From positions 2,542,001 through 2,606,000 of the forward strand of contig CP016836.1 of assembly GCA_002240395.1 (NCBI GenBank): DNA of 64,000 nucleotides, written 5' to 3'. The notes below the pieces were generated by a model. It made no database searches. It saw only the letters and a list, made by a program, of their open reading frames with translations, and was not told the origin of the DNA. Within the stretch, counting starts at the first letter, position 1. Every line of letters begins with the position of its first letter. The DNA is from Xanthomonas citri pv. mangiferaeindicae. Its GTDB lineage: Bacteria > Pseudomonadota > Gammaproteobacteria > Xanthomonadales > Xanthomonadaceae. A program made the position numbers and the translations under genes. Shown here one piece after another: positions 34,620-41,919 of this stretch.

Positions 34620-34976
34620 ATGAGCATCAAGAACACCGCCCGCCTGCGTCGTGCCAAATCGACCCGCGCGCGCATCCGCGAACTGGGCGTGCCGCGCCTG
34701 TCGGTGCTGCGCACCGGTCAGCACATCTACGCCCAACTGTTCAATTCGGACGGCTCGAAGGTCCTGGCTTCGGCCAGCACGACCCAGAGCGATGTCCGCG
34801 AAGGTCTGAAGAACGGCAAGAACGCCGACGCCGCAGCCAAGGTTGGCCGCGCCATCGCCGAGAAGGCCAAGGCTGCGGGCATCGAGCGCGTTGCGTTCGA
34901 CCGTTCGGGCTACCGCTACCACGGTCGCATCAAGGCGCTGGCTGACGCTGCGCGCGAAGGCGGCCTGCAGTTCTGA
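34620..34976 (+). CDS. rplR: 50S ribosomal protein L18 (uL18)
   Basis: 118 residues. L18 binds 5S rRNA with L5. The core VPRLSVLRTGQHIYAQLFNSDGSKVLASASTTQSDVR and the end VAFDRSGYRYHGRIKALADAAREGGLQF are typical. The ATG at 34620 gives MSIKNTARLRRAK, the usual start; earlier in-frame starts would add about 35 unrelated residues from the intergenic repeat region. A 165-base spacer with two hairpins follows. Confidence 0.97.
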   Translation: MSIKNTARLRRAKSTRARIRELGVPRLSVLRTGQHIYAQLFNSDGSKVLASASTTQSDVREGLKNGKNADAAAKVGRAIAEKAKAAGIERVAFDRSGYRYHGRIKALADAAREGGLQF

Positions 34977-34990
34977 TTCATGCTGTCGGC

Positions 34991-35041
34991 GCCGCGCCCT
35001 GTGCGCGGCGTCGCCTGACGCGCCGGCACGCGATGTGCCGG
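34991..35041 (+). promoter_or_regulatory. Two hairpins in the rplR-rpsE spacer
   Basis: GCCGCGC, CCTGT, GCGCGGC (34991-35009) and CCGGCAC, GCGAT, GTGCCGG (35023-35041), each a perfect 7-bp stem with a 5-base loop and no T-tract. In most proteobacteria rplR and rpsE nearly touch. These may be processing or stability elements. Confidence 0.45.
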
Positions 35042-35141
35042 ACGCCCGCGGCCTTCTGCGCCGCGTCCGCGTTCCACCGCACCAGATCACAACGCCAAGC
35101 GGCCTAAGCCGTACATCATTTCTCCAATACAGGCATCCAAG

Positions 35142-35681
35142 ATGGCAAACGAAAGGGAAAACCGCGGGCGCGACCGTAATCGCGACCGCGAAGAACTCGA
35201 CGACGGCATGATCGAGAAGCTGATCACGGTCAACCGCGTCAGCAAGACCGTCAAGGGCGGTCGCCAGTTCACGTTCACCGCGCTGACGGTCGTCGGCGAC
35301 GGCAACGGCAAGGTCGGCTTCGGTTACGGTAAGGCGCGCGAAGTGCCGGTCGCGATCCAGAAGTCGATGGAGCAGGCCCGCAAGAACCAGAAGGCCGTCG
35401 ATCTCAACGGCAGCACCCTGTGGCACACGGTCAAGTCGCGCCACGGTGCGGCGAACGTGTTCATGCAGCCCGCCTCCGAGGGTACCGGCGTGATCGCCGG
35501 TGGCGCGATGCGCGCCGTGCTCGAGGCCGTTGGCGTGAAGGACGTGCTGGCCAAGGCTGTGGGTTCGCGCAACCCGATCAACCTGGTGCGCGCGACGATC
35601 CGCGGCCTGTCGGAGATGCATTCGCCGGCACAGATCGCGGCCAAGCGCGGCAAGAAGCTGGAGGACATCACCCATGGCTAA
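35142..35681 (+). CDS. rpsE: 30S ribosomal protein S5 (uS5)
   Basis: 179 residues. S5 acts in accuracy and mRNA unwinding. The N-terminal about 18 residues are a charged low-complexity leader (NRGRDRNRDREELDD); then the double-stranded RNA-binding S5 domain (MIEKLITVNRVSKTVKGGRQFTFTALTVVGDGNGKVGFGYGKA) and the second domain (GTGVIAGGAMRAVLEAVGVKDVLAKAVGS). It overlaps rpmD by 8 bases. Confidence 0.98.
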   Translation: MANERENRGRDRNRDREELDDGMIEKLITVNRVSKTVKGGRQFTFTALTVVGDGNGKVGFGYGKAREVPVAIQKSMEQARKNQKAVDLNGSTLWHTVKSRHGAANVFMQPASEGTGVIAGGAMRAVLEAVGVKDVLAKAVGSRNPINLVRATIRGLSEMHSPAQIAAKRGKKLEDITHG

Positions 35682-35871
35682 GAACGAAGCCGCTGGCGGC
35701 ACCGTCAAGGTGCGCCTGGTGAAGGGTCTGCGCGGTTCGCAGGCCAAGCACCGTCTGTCGGTCAAGGCGCTGGGCCTCAACAAGCTCAACGACGTGCGCG
35801 AACTGAAGGACAGCCCGCAGGTCCGTGGCCTGATCAACAAGGTCCACTATCTGGTCCGGGTCGAGGAGTAA
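35674..35871 (+). CDS. rpmD: 50S ribosomal protein L30 (uL30)
   Basis: 65 residues. L30 is a small 23S-binding protein of the short bacterial type. The motif TVKVRLVKGLRGSQAKHRLSVKALGLNKLNDVRELKDSPQVRGLINKVHYLVRV covers most of it. The start ATG lies 8 bases inside rpsE in another frame, so it depends on ribosomes from rpsE. rplO follows after 5 bases. Confidence 0.97.
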   Translation: MAKNEAAGGTVKVRLVKGLRGSQAKHRLSVKALGLNKLNDVRELKDSPQVRGLINKVHYLVRVEE

Positions 35872-35876
35872 TCGAT

Positions 35877-36311
35877 ATGAAGCTCAACACTCTCAAGCCC
35901 GCACCGGGCGCCCGCACCGAGCGCACCCGCGTCGGTCGCGGTATCGGCTCGGGCCTCGGCAAGACCGCCGGCCGCGGCCACAAGGGTTCGTTTGCACGTT
36001 CGGGCAAGGGCAAGATCAAGGCCGGCTTCGAAGGCGGCCAGATGCCGCTGCGCAAGCGTTTGCCGAAGGTCGGCTTCCGTTCGCGCCTGAAGAACGACAC
36101 CGCCGAAGTCTTCCTGTACCAGCTCGAGAAGCTCGAAGGCACGGTCGATTTCGCCGCGCTGCGCGCCGCCAAGCTGGTGCCGGCGACCGCCAAGCGCGCC
36201 AAGATCGTCAAGAACGGCGAGATCGGCAAGGCGCTGACCTTCAAGGGCCTGCTGGCCACCGCTGGCGCCCGTGCGGCGATCGAAGCGGCCGGCGGCAAGG
36301 TCGAGGAGTAA
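35877..36311 (+). CDS. rplO: 50S ribosomal protein L15 (uL15)
   Basis: 144 residues. L15 is a late-assembly 50S protein with a long Gly/Arg-rich N-terminal extension: LKPAPGARTERTRVGRGIGSGLGKTAGRGHKGSFARSGKGKIKAGFEGGQMPLRKRLPKVGF. The C-terminal globular domain has VKNGEIGKALTFKGLLATAGARAAIEAAGG. It lies 5 bases after rpmD and 6 before the secY start at 36318. Confidence 0.98.
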   Translation: MKLNTLKPAPGARTERTRVGRGIGSGLGKTAGRGHKGSFARSGKGKIKAGFEGGQMPLRKRLPKVGFRSRLKNDTAEVFLYQLEKLEGTVDFAALRAAKLVPATAKRAKIVKNGEIGKALTFKGLLATAGARAAIEAAGGKVEE

Positions 36312-36317
36312 TCGCCG

Positions 36318-37666
36318 ATGTCGCGGAGCGGCAGCGCAATGGGTGGGGTTGGCGCCGGGCTCGGTAAGTTCACCGAGCTCCGCCAGCGCCTGCTGTTCGT
36401 GCTCGGGCCCTGATCGTCTATCGCATCGGGTGCTTCATCCCGGTCCCGGGCGTCAATCCCGAGGCCATGCTGCAGCTGATGGAGCAGCAGGAAGGCACGA
36501 TCGTGGACATGTTCAACATGTTCTCCGGTGGTGCGCTGTCGCGCTTCAGCCTGTTTGCGCTGAACGTGATCCCGTACATCTCCGCGTCCATCGTCATGCA
36601 GCTGCTGGTGCAGGTGGTGCCGAGCCTGAAGGCCATCCAGAAGGAAGGCGAGTCGGGCCGGCGCCGCATCACCCAGTGGTCGCGCATCGGTGCGATCCCG
36701 CTGGCGATCTTCCAGTCGGCGGGTATCGCGGTGGCGCTGCAGAGCTCGGGCGCCAACAACGGCATCCCGGTCGTCTATTCGCCGGGCATGGGCTTCGTGC
36801 TGACCGCGATCGTCGCGCTCACCGCCGGCACCATGTTCCTGGTCTGGCTGGGCGAGCAGGTCACCGAGCGCGGTATCGGCAACGGTGTGTCGCTGATCAT
36901 CTTCGCGGGCATCGTCGCCGGCCTGCCGGGTGCGGTGTTCGGCACGATCGAGTCGCTGCGCAATGGCGACATGAGCCCGATCGCGGCGATTCTGCTGGTG
37001 GCGGTGGTGCTGGCGGCGACGTTCTTCGTGGTGTTCGTCGAGCGTGGCCAGCGTCGGATCACTGTCAACTACGCGCGCCGCCAGGGCGGTCGCAACGCGT
37101 ACATGAACCAGACTTCGTTCCTGCCGCTCAAGCTCAACATGGCGGGCGTGATCCCGGCGATCTTCGCTTCGTCGATCATCATGTTCCCGGCGACGGTCTC
37201 GACCTGGTTCGGTGAGGCCGGATCGGCGACCTGGCTGCAGCGCTTGGCACAGGCGATGTCGCCCGGTGAGCCGCTGTACGTGCTGCTGTTCGGTGGTCTG
37301 ATCGCCGGTTTCGCGTTCTTCTACACCGCACTGGTGTTCAACTCGCAGGAAACCGCCGACAACCTGAAGAAGTCCGGTGCGCTGATCCCGGGCATCCGTC
37401 CGGGCAAGGCCACCGCCGACTACATCGACGGCGTGCTGACCCGGCTGACTGCGGTGGGTGCTGGCTACCTGGTGCTGGTCTGTCTGTTGCCGGAGTTCAT
37501 GCGCGCCGAGTTCGGCAGTTCGTTCCACTTCGGTGGCACGTCGCTGCTGATCGTGGTGGTGGTGGTGATGGATTTCATTGCCCAGGTGCAGTCGCATCTG
37601 ATGTCGCACCAGTACGAGAGCCTGCTCAAGAAGGCCAACCTCAAGGGCGGCTCGCGCCCCCGCTGA
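36318..37666 (+). CDS. secY: Preprotein translocase subunit SecY (frameshifted as assembled)
   Basis: SecY is the ten-helix channel of the Sec translocon. From the ATG at 36318, six bases after rplO, the frame reads MSRSGSAMGGVGAGLGKFTE...LLFVLGP and stops at 36411-36413. The rest of SecY continues in the next frame from 36407 as ALIVYRIGCFIPVPGVNPEAM and runs to 37666. Adding one G to GGG at 36405-36407 gives VLGALIVYR and a normal 449-residue protein. The downstream part has all expected segments (FNMFSGGALSRFSLFALNVIPYISASI, the cytoplasmic VVFVERGQRRI loop, FFVVF, and the ENLKKSGALIPGIRPG-type NLKKSGALIPGIRPGKAT). An internal start at 36467 would lose the first membrane segment. As secY is essential, a sequence error is the likely cause. 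Confidence 0.92.
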
Positions 37667-38145
37667 CGGTTCGTCGTTCGGCGCCGCCTCGCAGTCCGGG
37701 GCGGTGCGTGGTGCCGCCCTGCGCCGATGGCGTGCGGCGGGCGTCACTTGGTGGTATGCTGTTCTGCTGCCGCCGGTTGCCTCGTGCGCCGGCACAGAAT
37801 TCTTCGCGGTCCGGGACTCTCCCCGGCATCGCACGTCTCGCCCGGCAGGGTGGGGCACGGGGGCCGGACACACGCGCCGGACCCCAGGATGGGCGACTCG
37901 CGCGGCGGTCTCGGGCGCGGGTGGTGCAGGGTGATCCGCACGCCAGAGTAGCGCGCGGGGCTTTTGGGGAGTCGTCCCCGGTTGCCGCCCCGGTACCGTC
38001 GCCGGAGCATGGGCACACTCCCCATGCCGGGTCGAGCCGCTTGTTCAGGGCGCGACTGCACGCAGTTCCGAGGCCTTGCTATCATTTCATGTTCCCTTTT
38101 GTCGGGATTGAACCCCCGGCAGCCCCAACAGTTGGAGATCCGCGC
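37667..38145 (+). other. secY-rpsM gap, no gene found
   Basis: 479 bases. Short open frames here lack Shine-Dalgarno sites and family resemblance. No rpmJ (about 37-residue basic CxxC protein) is found, though it often stands here. A possible -10 TATCAT at 38080-38085 has only a weak -35 (TGCACG, 38057-38062). The T-rich stretch before GTCGGGATTGAACCCCCGGC may be an rpsM leader. The gap suggests that rpsM-rpoA has its own promoter. Confidence 0.5.
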
Positions 38146-38502
38146 ATGGCGCGTATTGCAGGCGTGAACCTGCCTGCCCAGAAGCATGTCTGGGTCGGGC
38201 TTCAGAGCATCTACGGCATCGGCCGTACCCGGTCGAAGAAGGTCTGCGAATCCGCGGGCGTCGAGGCCACCACCAAGATCCGCGACCTGTCGGAGCCGGA
38301 AGTCGAGCGCCTGCGCGCCGAAGTCGGCAAGTTCGTGGTCGAGGGCGACCTGCGTCGTGAGGTCGGTATCGCGATCAAGCGTCTGATGGACCTGTCGTGC
38401 TACCGCGGCCTGCGCCATCGTCGCGGCCTGCCGCTGCGCGGCCAGCGCACCCGGACCAATGCTCGTACCCGCAAGGGTCCGCGCAAGGCCATCAAGAAGT
38501 AA
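38146..38502 (+). CDS. rpsM: 30S ribosomal protein S13 (uS13)
   Basis: 118 residues. S13 lies in the 30S head, contacts P-site tRNA and bridges to L5. The start MARIAGVNLPAQKHVWVGLQSIYGIGRTRSKKVC and the end SCYRGLRHRRGLPLRGQRTRTNARTRKGPRKAIKK are standard. The ATG at 38146 has GGAG about 10 bases upstream. First gene of the alpha operon; rpsK follows after 12 bases. Confidence 0.98.
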   Translation: MARIAGVNLPAQKHVWVGLQSIYGIGRTRSKKVCESAGVEATTKIRDLSEPEVERLRAEVGKFVVEGDLRREVGIAIKRLMDLSCYRGLRHRRGLPLRGQRTRTNARTRKGPRKAIKK

Positions 38503-38514
38503 GGAATCCTATTC

Positions 38515-38907
38515 ATGGCCAAGCCGTCCGCAACCAAGACCAAGAAGAAGATCAAGCGCGTCGTCACTGACGGCATCGCGCATGTCCACGCTTCGTTCAA
38601 CAACACGATCGTCACGATCACCGACCGCCAGGGCAATGCGCTCTCGTGGGCGACCTCCGGCGGTGCCGGCTTCCGCGGTTCGCGCAAGTCGACCCCGTTC
38701 GCAGCCCAGGTGGCTGCCGAGAAGGCCGGCAAGGCCGCGCTCGACTACGGCGTCAAGTCGCTGGAAGTTCGCATCAAGGGCCCGGGTCCGGGTCGTGAGT
38801 CGGCCGTGCGTTCGCTCAACAACGTGGGCTACAAGATCATCAACATCATCGACGTGACGCCAATCCCGCACAACGGGTGCCGTCCGCCGAAGAAGCGTCG
38901 CGTCTAA
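38515..38907 (+). CDS. rpsK: 30S ribosomal protein S11 (uS11)
   Basis: 130 residues. S11 forms part of the mRNA exit cleft on the platform. Motifs: HVHASFNNTIVTITDRQGNALSWATSGGAGFRGSRKSTPFAAQ and the near-invariant VRIKGPGPGRESAVRSLNNVGYKIINIIDVTPIPHNGCRPPKKRRV end, the isoaspartate-forming Asn-Gly (HNG) included. It lies between rpsM and rpsD, with 15 bases to rpsD. Confidence 0.98.
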   Translation: MAKPSATKTKKKIKRVVTDGIAHVHASFNNTIVTITDRQGNALSWATSGGAGFRGSRKSTPFAAQVAAEKAGKAALDYGVKSLEVRIKGPGPGRESAVRSLNNVGYKIINIIDVTPIPHNGCRPPKKRRV

Positions 38908-38922
38908 AGGAGCGATCAAGAA

Positions 38923-39555
38923 ATGGCTCGTTATATCGGTCCTACCTGTAAGCTCGCGCGCCGCGAAGGCGCCGACCTGTCGCTCAAGAGCCCGACGCGC
39001 GCGTTGGATTCCAAGTGCAAGCTCGAGCAGAAGCCCGGCCAGCACGGCGCCGGCAACACCCGTCGCGGCAAGCTGTCCGACTACGCCACCCAGCTGCGCG
39101 AGAAGCAGAAGGTCAAGCGTATCTACGGTCTGCTGGAGCGTCAGTTCCGCAACTACTACAAGAAGGCCTCGACCAAGAAGGGCAACACGGGTGAAAACCT
39201 GCTGCAGCTCCTCGAGACCCGCCTCGACAATGTCGTCTACCGCATGGGCTTCGCCGTCACCCGCCCGGCCGCGCGCCAGCTGGTGTCGCACCGCGGCGTC
39301 ACGGTCAACGGCCAGCCGGTCAACCTGCCGTCGTACCAGGTCAAGGCCGGCGACGCGATCGCGCTGTCGGAGAAGGCCCAGAAGCAGCTCCGCGTCCAGG
39401 AGGCTCTGACCGTCTCCTCGTCGATGGACCTGTCGCCGTCGTGGGTCGAGGTCGACTCGAAGAAGTTCAGTGGTGTGTTCAAGGCCGTGCCCGATCGTGG
39501 CGACCTGCCGGCGGACATCAACGAAGCGCTGATCGTCGAGCTGTACTCGAAGTAA
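38923..39555 (+). CDS. rpsD: 30S ribosomal protein S4 (uS4)
   Basis: 210 residues. S4 is a primary 16S binder and accuracy protein; in E. coli it represses the alpha operon. The N-terminal part has Cys9 and one later Cys but not the four-cysteine zinc cluster, as usual in gammaproteobacteria. The S4 RNA-binding domain is at about 95-160 (LETRLDNVVYRMGFAVTRPAARQLVSHRGVTVNGQPVNLPSY). rpoA follows after 54 bases that contain a short GC-rich stretch. Confidence 0.98.
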   Translation: MARYIGPTCKLARREGADLSLKSPTRALDSKCKLEQKPGQHGAGNTRRGKLSDYATQLREKQKVKRIYGLLERQFRNYYKKASTKKGNTGENLLQLLETRLDNVVYRMGFAVTRPAARQLVSHRGVTVNGQPVNLPSYQVKAGDAIALSEKAQKQLRVQEALTVSSSMDLSPSWVEVDSKKFSGVFKAVPDRGDLPADINEALIVELYSK

Positions 39556-39609
39556 TTCATTCAGGCCTCCGCGCCCCCGGCGCGGACGGTCTCCAGGAGA
39601 CACACAAAC

Positions 39610-40608
39610 ATGACGGCTACCGCCAACCAGGTACTGCGTCCCCGTGGCCCGCAGATCGAACGCCTTGCCGGCAACCGTGCAAAGGTCGTGATCGAGCCGC
39701 TGGAGCGCGGTTACGGGCACACGCTGGGCAACGCCCTGCGTCGCGTGCTGCTGTCGTCGATTCCGGGCTTCGCGATCACCGAAGTCGAGATCGACGGCGT
39801 GCTGCACGAGTACAGCACCATCGAGGGCCTGCAGGAGGACGTGCTCGAAGTCCTGCTGAACCTCAAGGACGTCGCGATCCGCATGGGCACCGGCGAAAGC
39901 GCGACGCTGTCGCTGTCGAAGTCGGGCCCGGGCGTGGTGACTGCCGCCGACATCAAGACCGACCACAACGTCGAGATCCTCAACGGCGAGCACGTGATCT
40001 GCCATCTGACCAAGGATGCGTCGATCAACATGCGCCTGAAGATCGAGCGCGGTTTCGGCTACCAGCCGGCCGCCGCCCGTCGTCGTCCCGACGAGGAGAC
40101 CCGTGCGATCGGTCGTCTGATGCTCGATGCGTCGTTCTCGCCCGTCCGCCGCGTCGCCTATGAGGTCGAGGCCGCTCGCGTCGAGCAGCGCACCGACCTC
40201 GACAAGCTGGTCATCGATATCGAGACCAACGGCACGATCGATGCCGAGGAAGCCGTGCGCACCGCCGCCGACATCCTCACCGAGCAGCTGTCGGTGTTCG
40301 GCGACTTCACGCACCGCGACCGCGGCGCCGCCAAGCCGCAGACCCCGGGCGTCGATCCGATTCTGCTGCGCCCGATCGACGATCTGGAGCTGACGGTGCG
40401 TTCGGCCAACTGCCTCAAGGCCGAGAGCATCTACTACATCGGCGACCTGATCCAGAAGACCGAGGTCGAGCTGCTCAAGACGCCGAACCTGGGCAAGAAG
40501 TCGCTCACCGAGATCAAGGAAGTGCTCGCGCAGCGCGGCCTGGCCCTGGGCATGAAGCTCGAGAACTGGCCGCCGGCCGGTGTCTCCAGCCACGGCATGC
40601 TTGGCTGA
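39610..40608 (+). CDS. rpoA: DNA-directed RNA polymerase subunit alpha
   Basis: 332 residues. The alpha dimer starts polymerase assembly; its C-terminal domain binds UP elements and activators. The N-terminal domain has LERGYGHTLGNALRRVLLSSIPG (about 36-58); the C-terminal domain (about 250-320) shows DDLELTVRSANCLKAESIYYIGDLIQKTEVELLKTPNLGKKSLTEIKEVL, with the DNA-contacting Arg and helix-hairpin-helix. SD AGGAGA lies 7 bases before the ATG. Two tandem terminators follow before rplQ. Confidence 0.98.
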   Translation: MTATANQVLRPRGPQIERLAGNRAKVVIEPLERGYGHTLGNALRRVLLSSIPGFAITEVEIDGVLHEYSTIEGLQEDVLEVLLNLKDVAIRMGTGESATLSLSKSGPGVVTAADIKTDHNVEILNGEHVICHLTKDASINMRLKIERGFGYQPAAARRRPDEETRAIGRLMLDASFSPVRRVAYEVEAARVEQRTDLDKLVIDIETNGTIDAEEAVRTAADILTEQLSVFGDFTHRDRGAAKPQTPGVDPILLRPIDDLELTVRSANCLKAESIYYIGDLIQKTEVELLKTPNLGKKSLTEIKEVLAQRGLALGMKLENWPPAGVSSHGMLG

Positions 40609-40620
40609 TGCAACACGTGG

Positions 40621-40649
40621 AAGGCGCGTCCTATCAGGACGCGCCTTTC
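40621..40649 (+). terminator. Terminator 1 after rpoA
   Basis: AAGGCGCGTCCT (40621-40632), loop ATC, AGGACGCGCCTT (40636-40647), then TCG. A perfect 12-bp stem starting 12 bases after the rpoA stop. Confidence 0.8.
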
Positions 40650-40687
40650 GCGCATCGCCAGACGGGCTTCGAGGCCCGCGGCGATCG

Positions 40688-40710
40688 CCGGTGATGGATC
40701 ACCGGTTTTT
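40688..40710 (+). terminator. Terminator 2 between rpoA and rplQ
   Basis: CCGGTGAT, GG, ATCACCGG (40688-40705) followed by TTTTT: a perfect inverted repeat (7-bp stem with a 4-base loop in practice) with an uninterrupted T-run. It is 40 bases downstream of the first terminator and 85 before rplQ. Confidence 0.85.
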
Positions 40711-40794
40711 CGGACCATCCGCAGTCCAAGTCACAACGCCAGGAAGGCGACAACGATGTCCAACGACCCACCATTCCACTGAAGGATCCAACCC

Positions 40795-41172
40795 ATGCGC
40801 CACCAGAAAGCCGGTCGCAAGTTCAACCGCACCAGCGCCCATCGCGAAGCGATGTTCCGCAACATGGCCGCCTCGTTGATCAAGAACGAGCTGATCAAGA
40901 CCACCCTGCCCAAGGCCAAGGAACTGCGCCGCGTGGCCGAGCCGCTGATCACCCTGGCCAAGGTCGATGGCGTCGCCAACCGCCGCCTCGCATTCGCGCG
41001 TCTGCGCGACAAGGAAGCGGTCGGCACCCTGTTCACGACGCTGGGCCCGCGCTATCAGTCGCGTCCGGGCGGTTACCTGCGCATCCTGAAGGCGGGCTTC
41101 CGCGCCGGCGACAACGCGCCGATGGCCTACGTCGAACTGGTCGATCGCCCGCAGGCCGACGCCGCCGAGTGA
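40795..41172 (+). CDS. rplQ: 50S ribosomal protein L17 (bL17)
   Basis: 125 residues. L17 lies by the tunnel exit. The start MRHQKAGRKFNRTSAHREAMFRNMAASLIKNELIKTTLPKAKELRRVAEPLITLAK is near-invariant; the end GPRYQSRPGGYLRILKAGFRAGDNAPMAYVELVDR is typical. It is 186 bases after rpoA, behind two terminators, although rpoA and rplQ are normally co-transcribed; I see no clear promoter in the remaining 84 bases. A terminator follows 41 bases after the stop. Confidence 0.97.
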   Translation: MRHQKAGRKFNRTSAHREAMFRNMAASLIKNELIKTTLPKAKELRRVAEPLITLAKVDGVANRRLAFARLRDKEAVGTLFTTLGPRYQSRPGGYLRILKAGFRAGDNAPMAYVELVDRPQADAAE

Positions 41173-41213
41173 TTCCGACCGGTCGGGCATCGCCCGATCC
41201 GTGTCTCCCAGAG

Positions 41214-41237
41214 ACCCCGGCCCATGCCGGGGTTTTC
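41214..41237 (+). terminator. Terminator after rplQ
   Basis: ACCCCGGC, loop CCAT, GCCGGGGT (41214-41233), followed by TTTCTG. An 8-bp perfect stem that closes the ribosomal super-cluster. Confidence 0.85.
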
Positions 41238-41291
41238 TGCGTCTGGGGGCATCGTTGCGAGTCCAGATCCGGCGCGTTGCGCAGCAGGTCT

Positions 41292-41319
41292 TTGGCTTTC
41301 GCCGCTGCGGCGGGATAAT
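41292..41319 (+). promoter_or_regulatory. Candidate dsbB promoter
   Basis: TTGGCT (41292-41297), 16-base spacer, GATAAT (41314-41319), 27 bases before the dsbB ATG. Reasonable -10, weak -35; it lies downstream of the rplQ terminator, where a new promoter is expected. Confidence 0.45.
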
Positions 41320-41346
41320 CGCCGTCTCCCTTTCTGGCCCATTTCC

Positions 41347-41871
41347 ATGAATCCACTGCGCTGGTCGTTCTGCACCCTGATGCTCGTCGGTGGTGTCGCC
41401 TGCTTTGCGCTGATCGGCTTTGCGATCTACTCGCAGCTGCAGTGGGGATTGCAGCCATGCCCGCTGTGCATCTTCCAGCGCATCGCGTTCGCGGCGCTGG
41501 GCCTGGTGCTGCTGATCGCCGGAGTGCATGCGCCCAAGAGGCAGGGCGGGCGGCGCGTCTACGGCGTGCTGGGTCTGGCCGCCGCCGCGGTCGGCATCGG
41601 CATCGCCGGGCGGCATGTCTGGCTGCAGATGCATCCGCCGGGCTTCGTGACCTGCGGCGCGCCGTTCGCCTTCATGCGCCAGACCATGGACACGCCCACG
41701 CTGATCCAGAAGGTCCTGACCGGCAGCGGCGACTGCGGCACGATCGACTGGACCTTTCTGGGCCTGTCGATGCCCGCCTGGAGCCTGCTGTGGTTCTTGT
41801 TGCTGGGTGCGGTCGCGGTGTATGCCGCGTGGCGCCCGCAGCGCAGCGCGCCTTCTGGCAGCCGAAATTGA
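41347..41871 (+). CDS. dsbB: Disulfide bond formation protein B
   Basis: 174 residues, four membrane segments (about 7-29, 43-60, 71-88, 145-163). DsbB is the inner-membrane quinone reductase that re-oxidises periplasmic DsbA. Both catalytic pairs are present: Cys38-Pro-Leu-Cys41 in the first periplasmic loop and Cys103/Cys130 in the second (FVTCGAP... and GSGDCGTIDW). The quinone-proximal Arg45 follows the CPLC motif (CIFQR). The ATG at 41347 gives a normal N-terminus. The stop TGA lies inside a TTGACG that might be a -35 of the next gene. Confidence 0.94.
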   Translation: MNPLRWSFCTLMLVGGVACFALIGFAIYSQLQWGLQPCPLCIFQRIAFAALGLVLLIAGVHAPKRQGGRRVYGVLGLAAAAVGIGIAGRHVWLQMHPPGFVTCGAPFAFMRQTMDTPTLIQKVLTGSGDCGTIDWTFLGLSMPAWSLLWFLLLGAVAVYAAWRPQRSAPSGSRN

Positions 41872-41919
41872 CGCAGCGCAGCAAGCTGCGATGATGTGCG
41901 CTCGCACGAGGATGTTCCG

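Noticed and set aside
36399..36420. Programmed -1 frameshift in secY
   Set aside because: The junction CTC GGG CCC TGA is not an X XXY YYZ slippery site and no secY is known to need one; a deletion in the G run explains it more simply.
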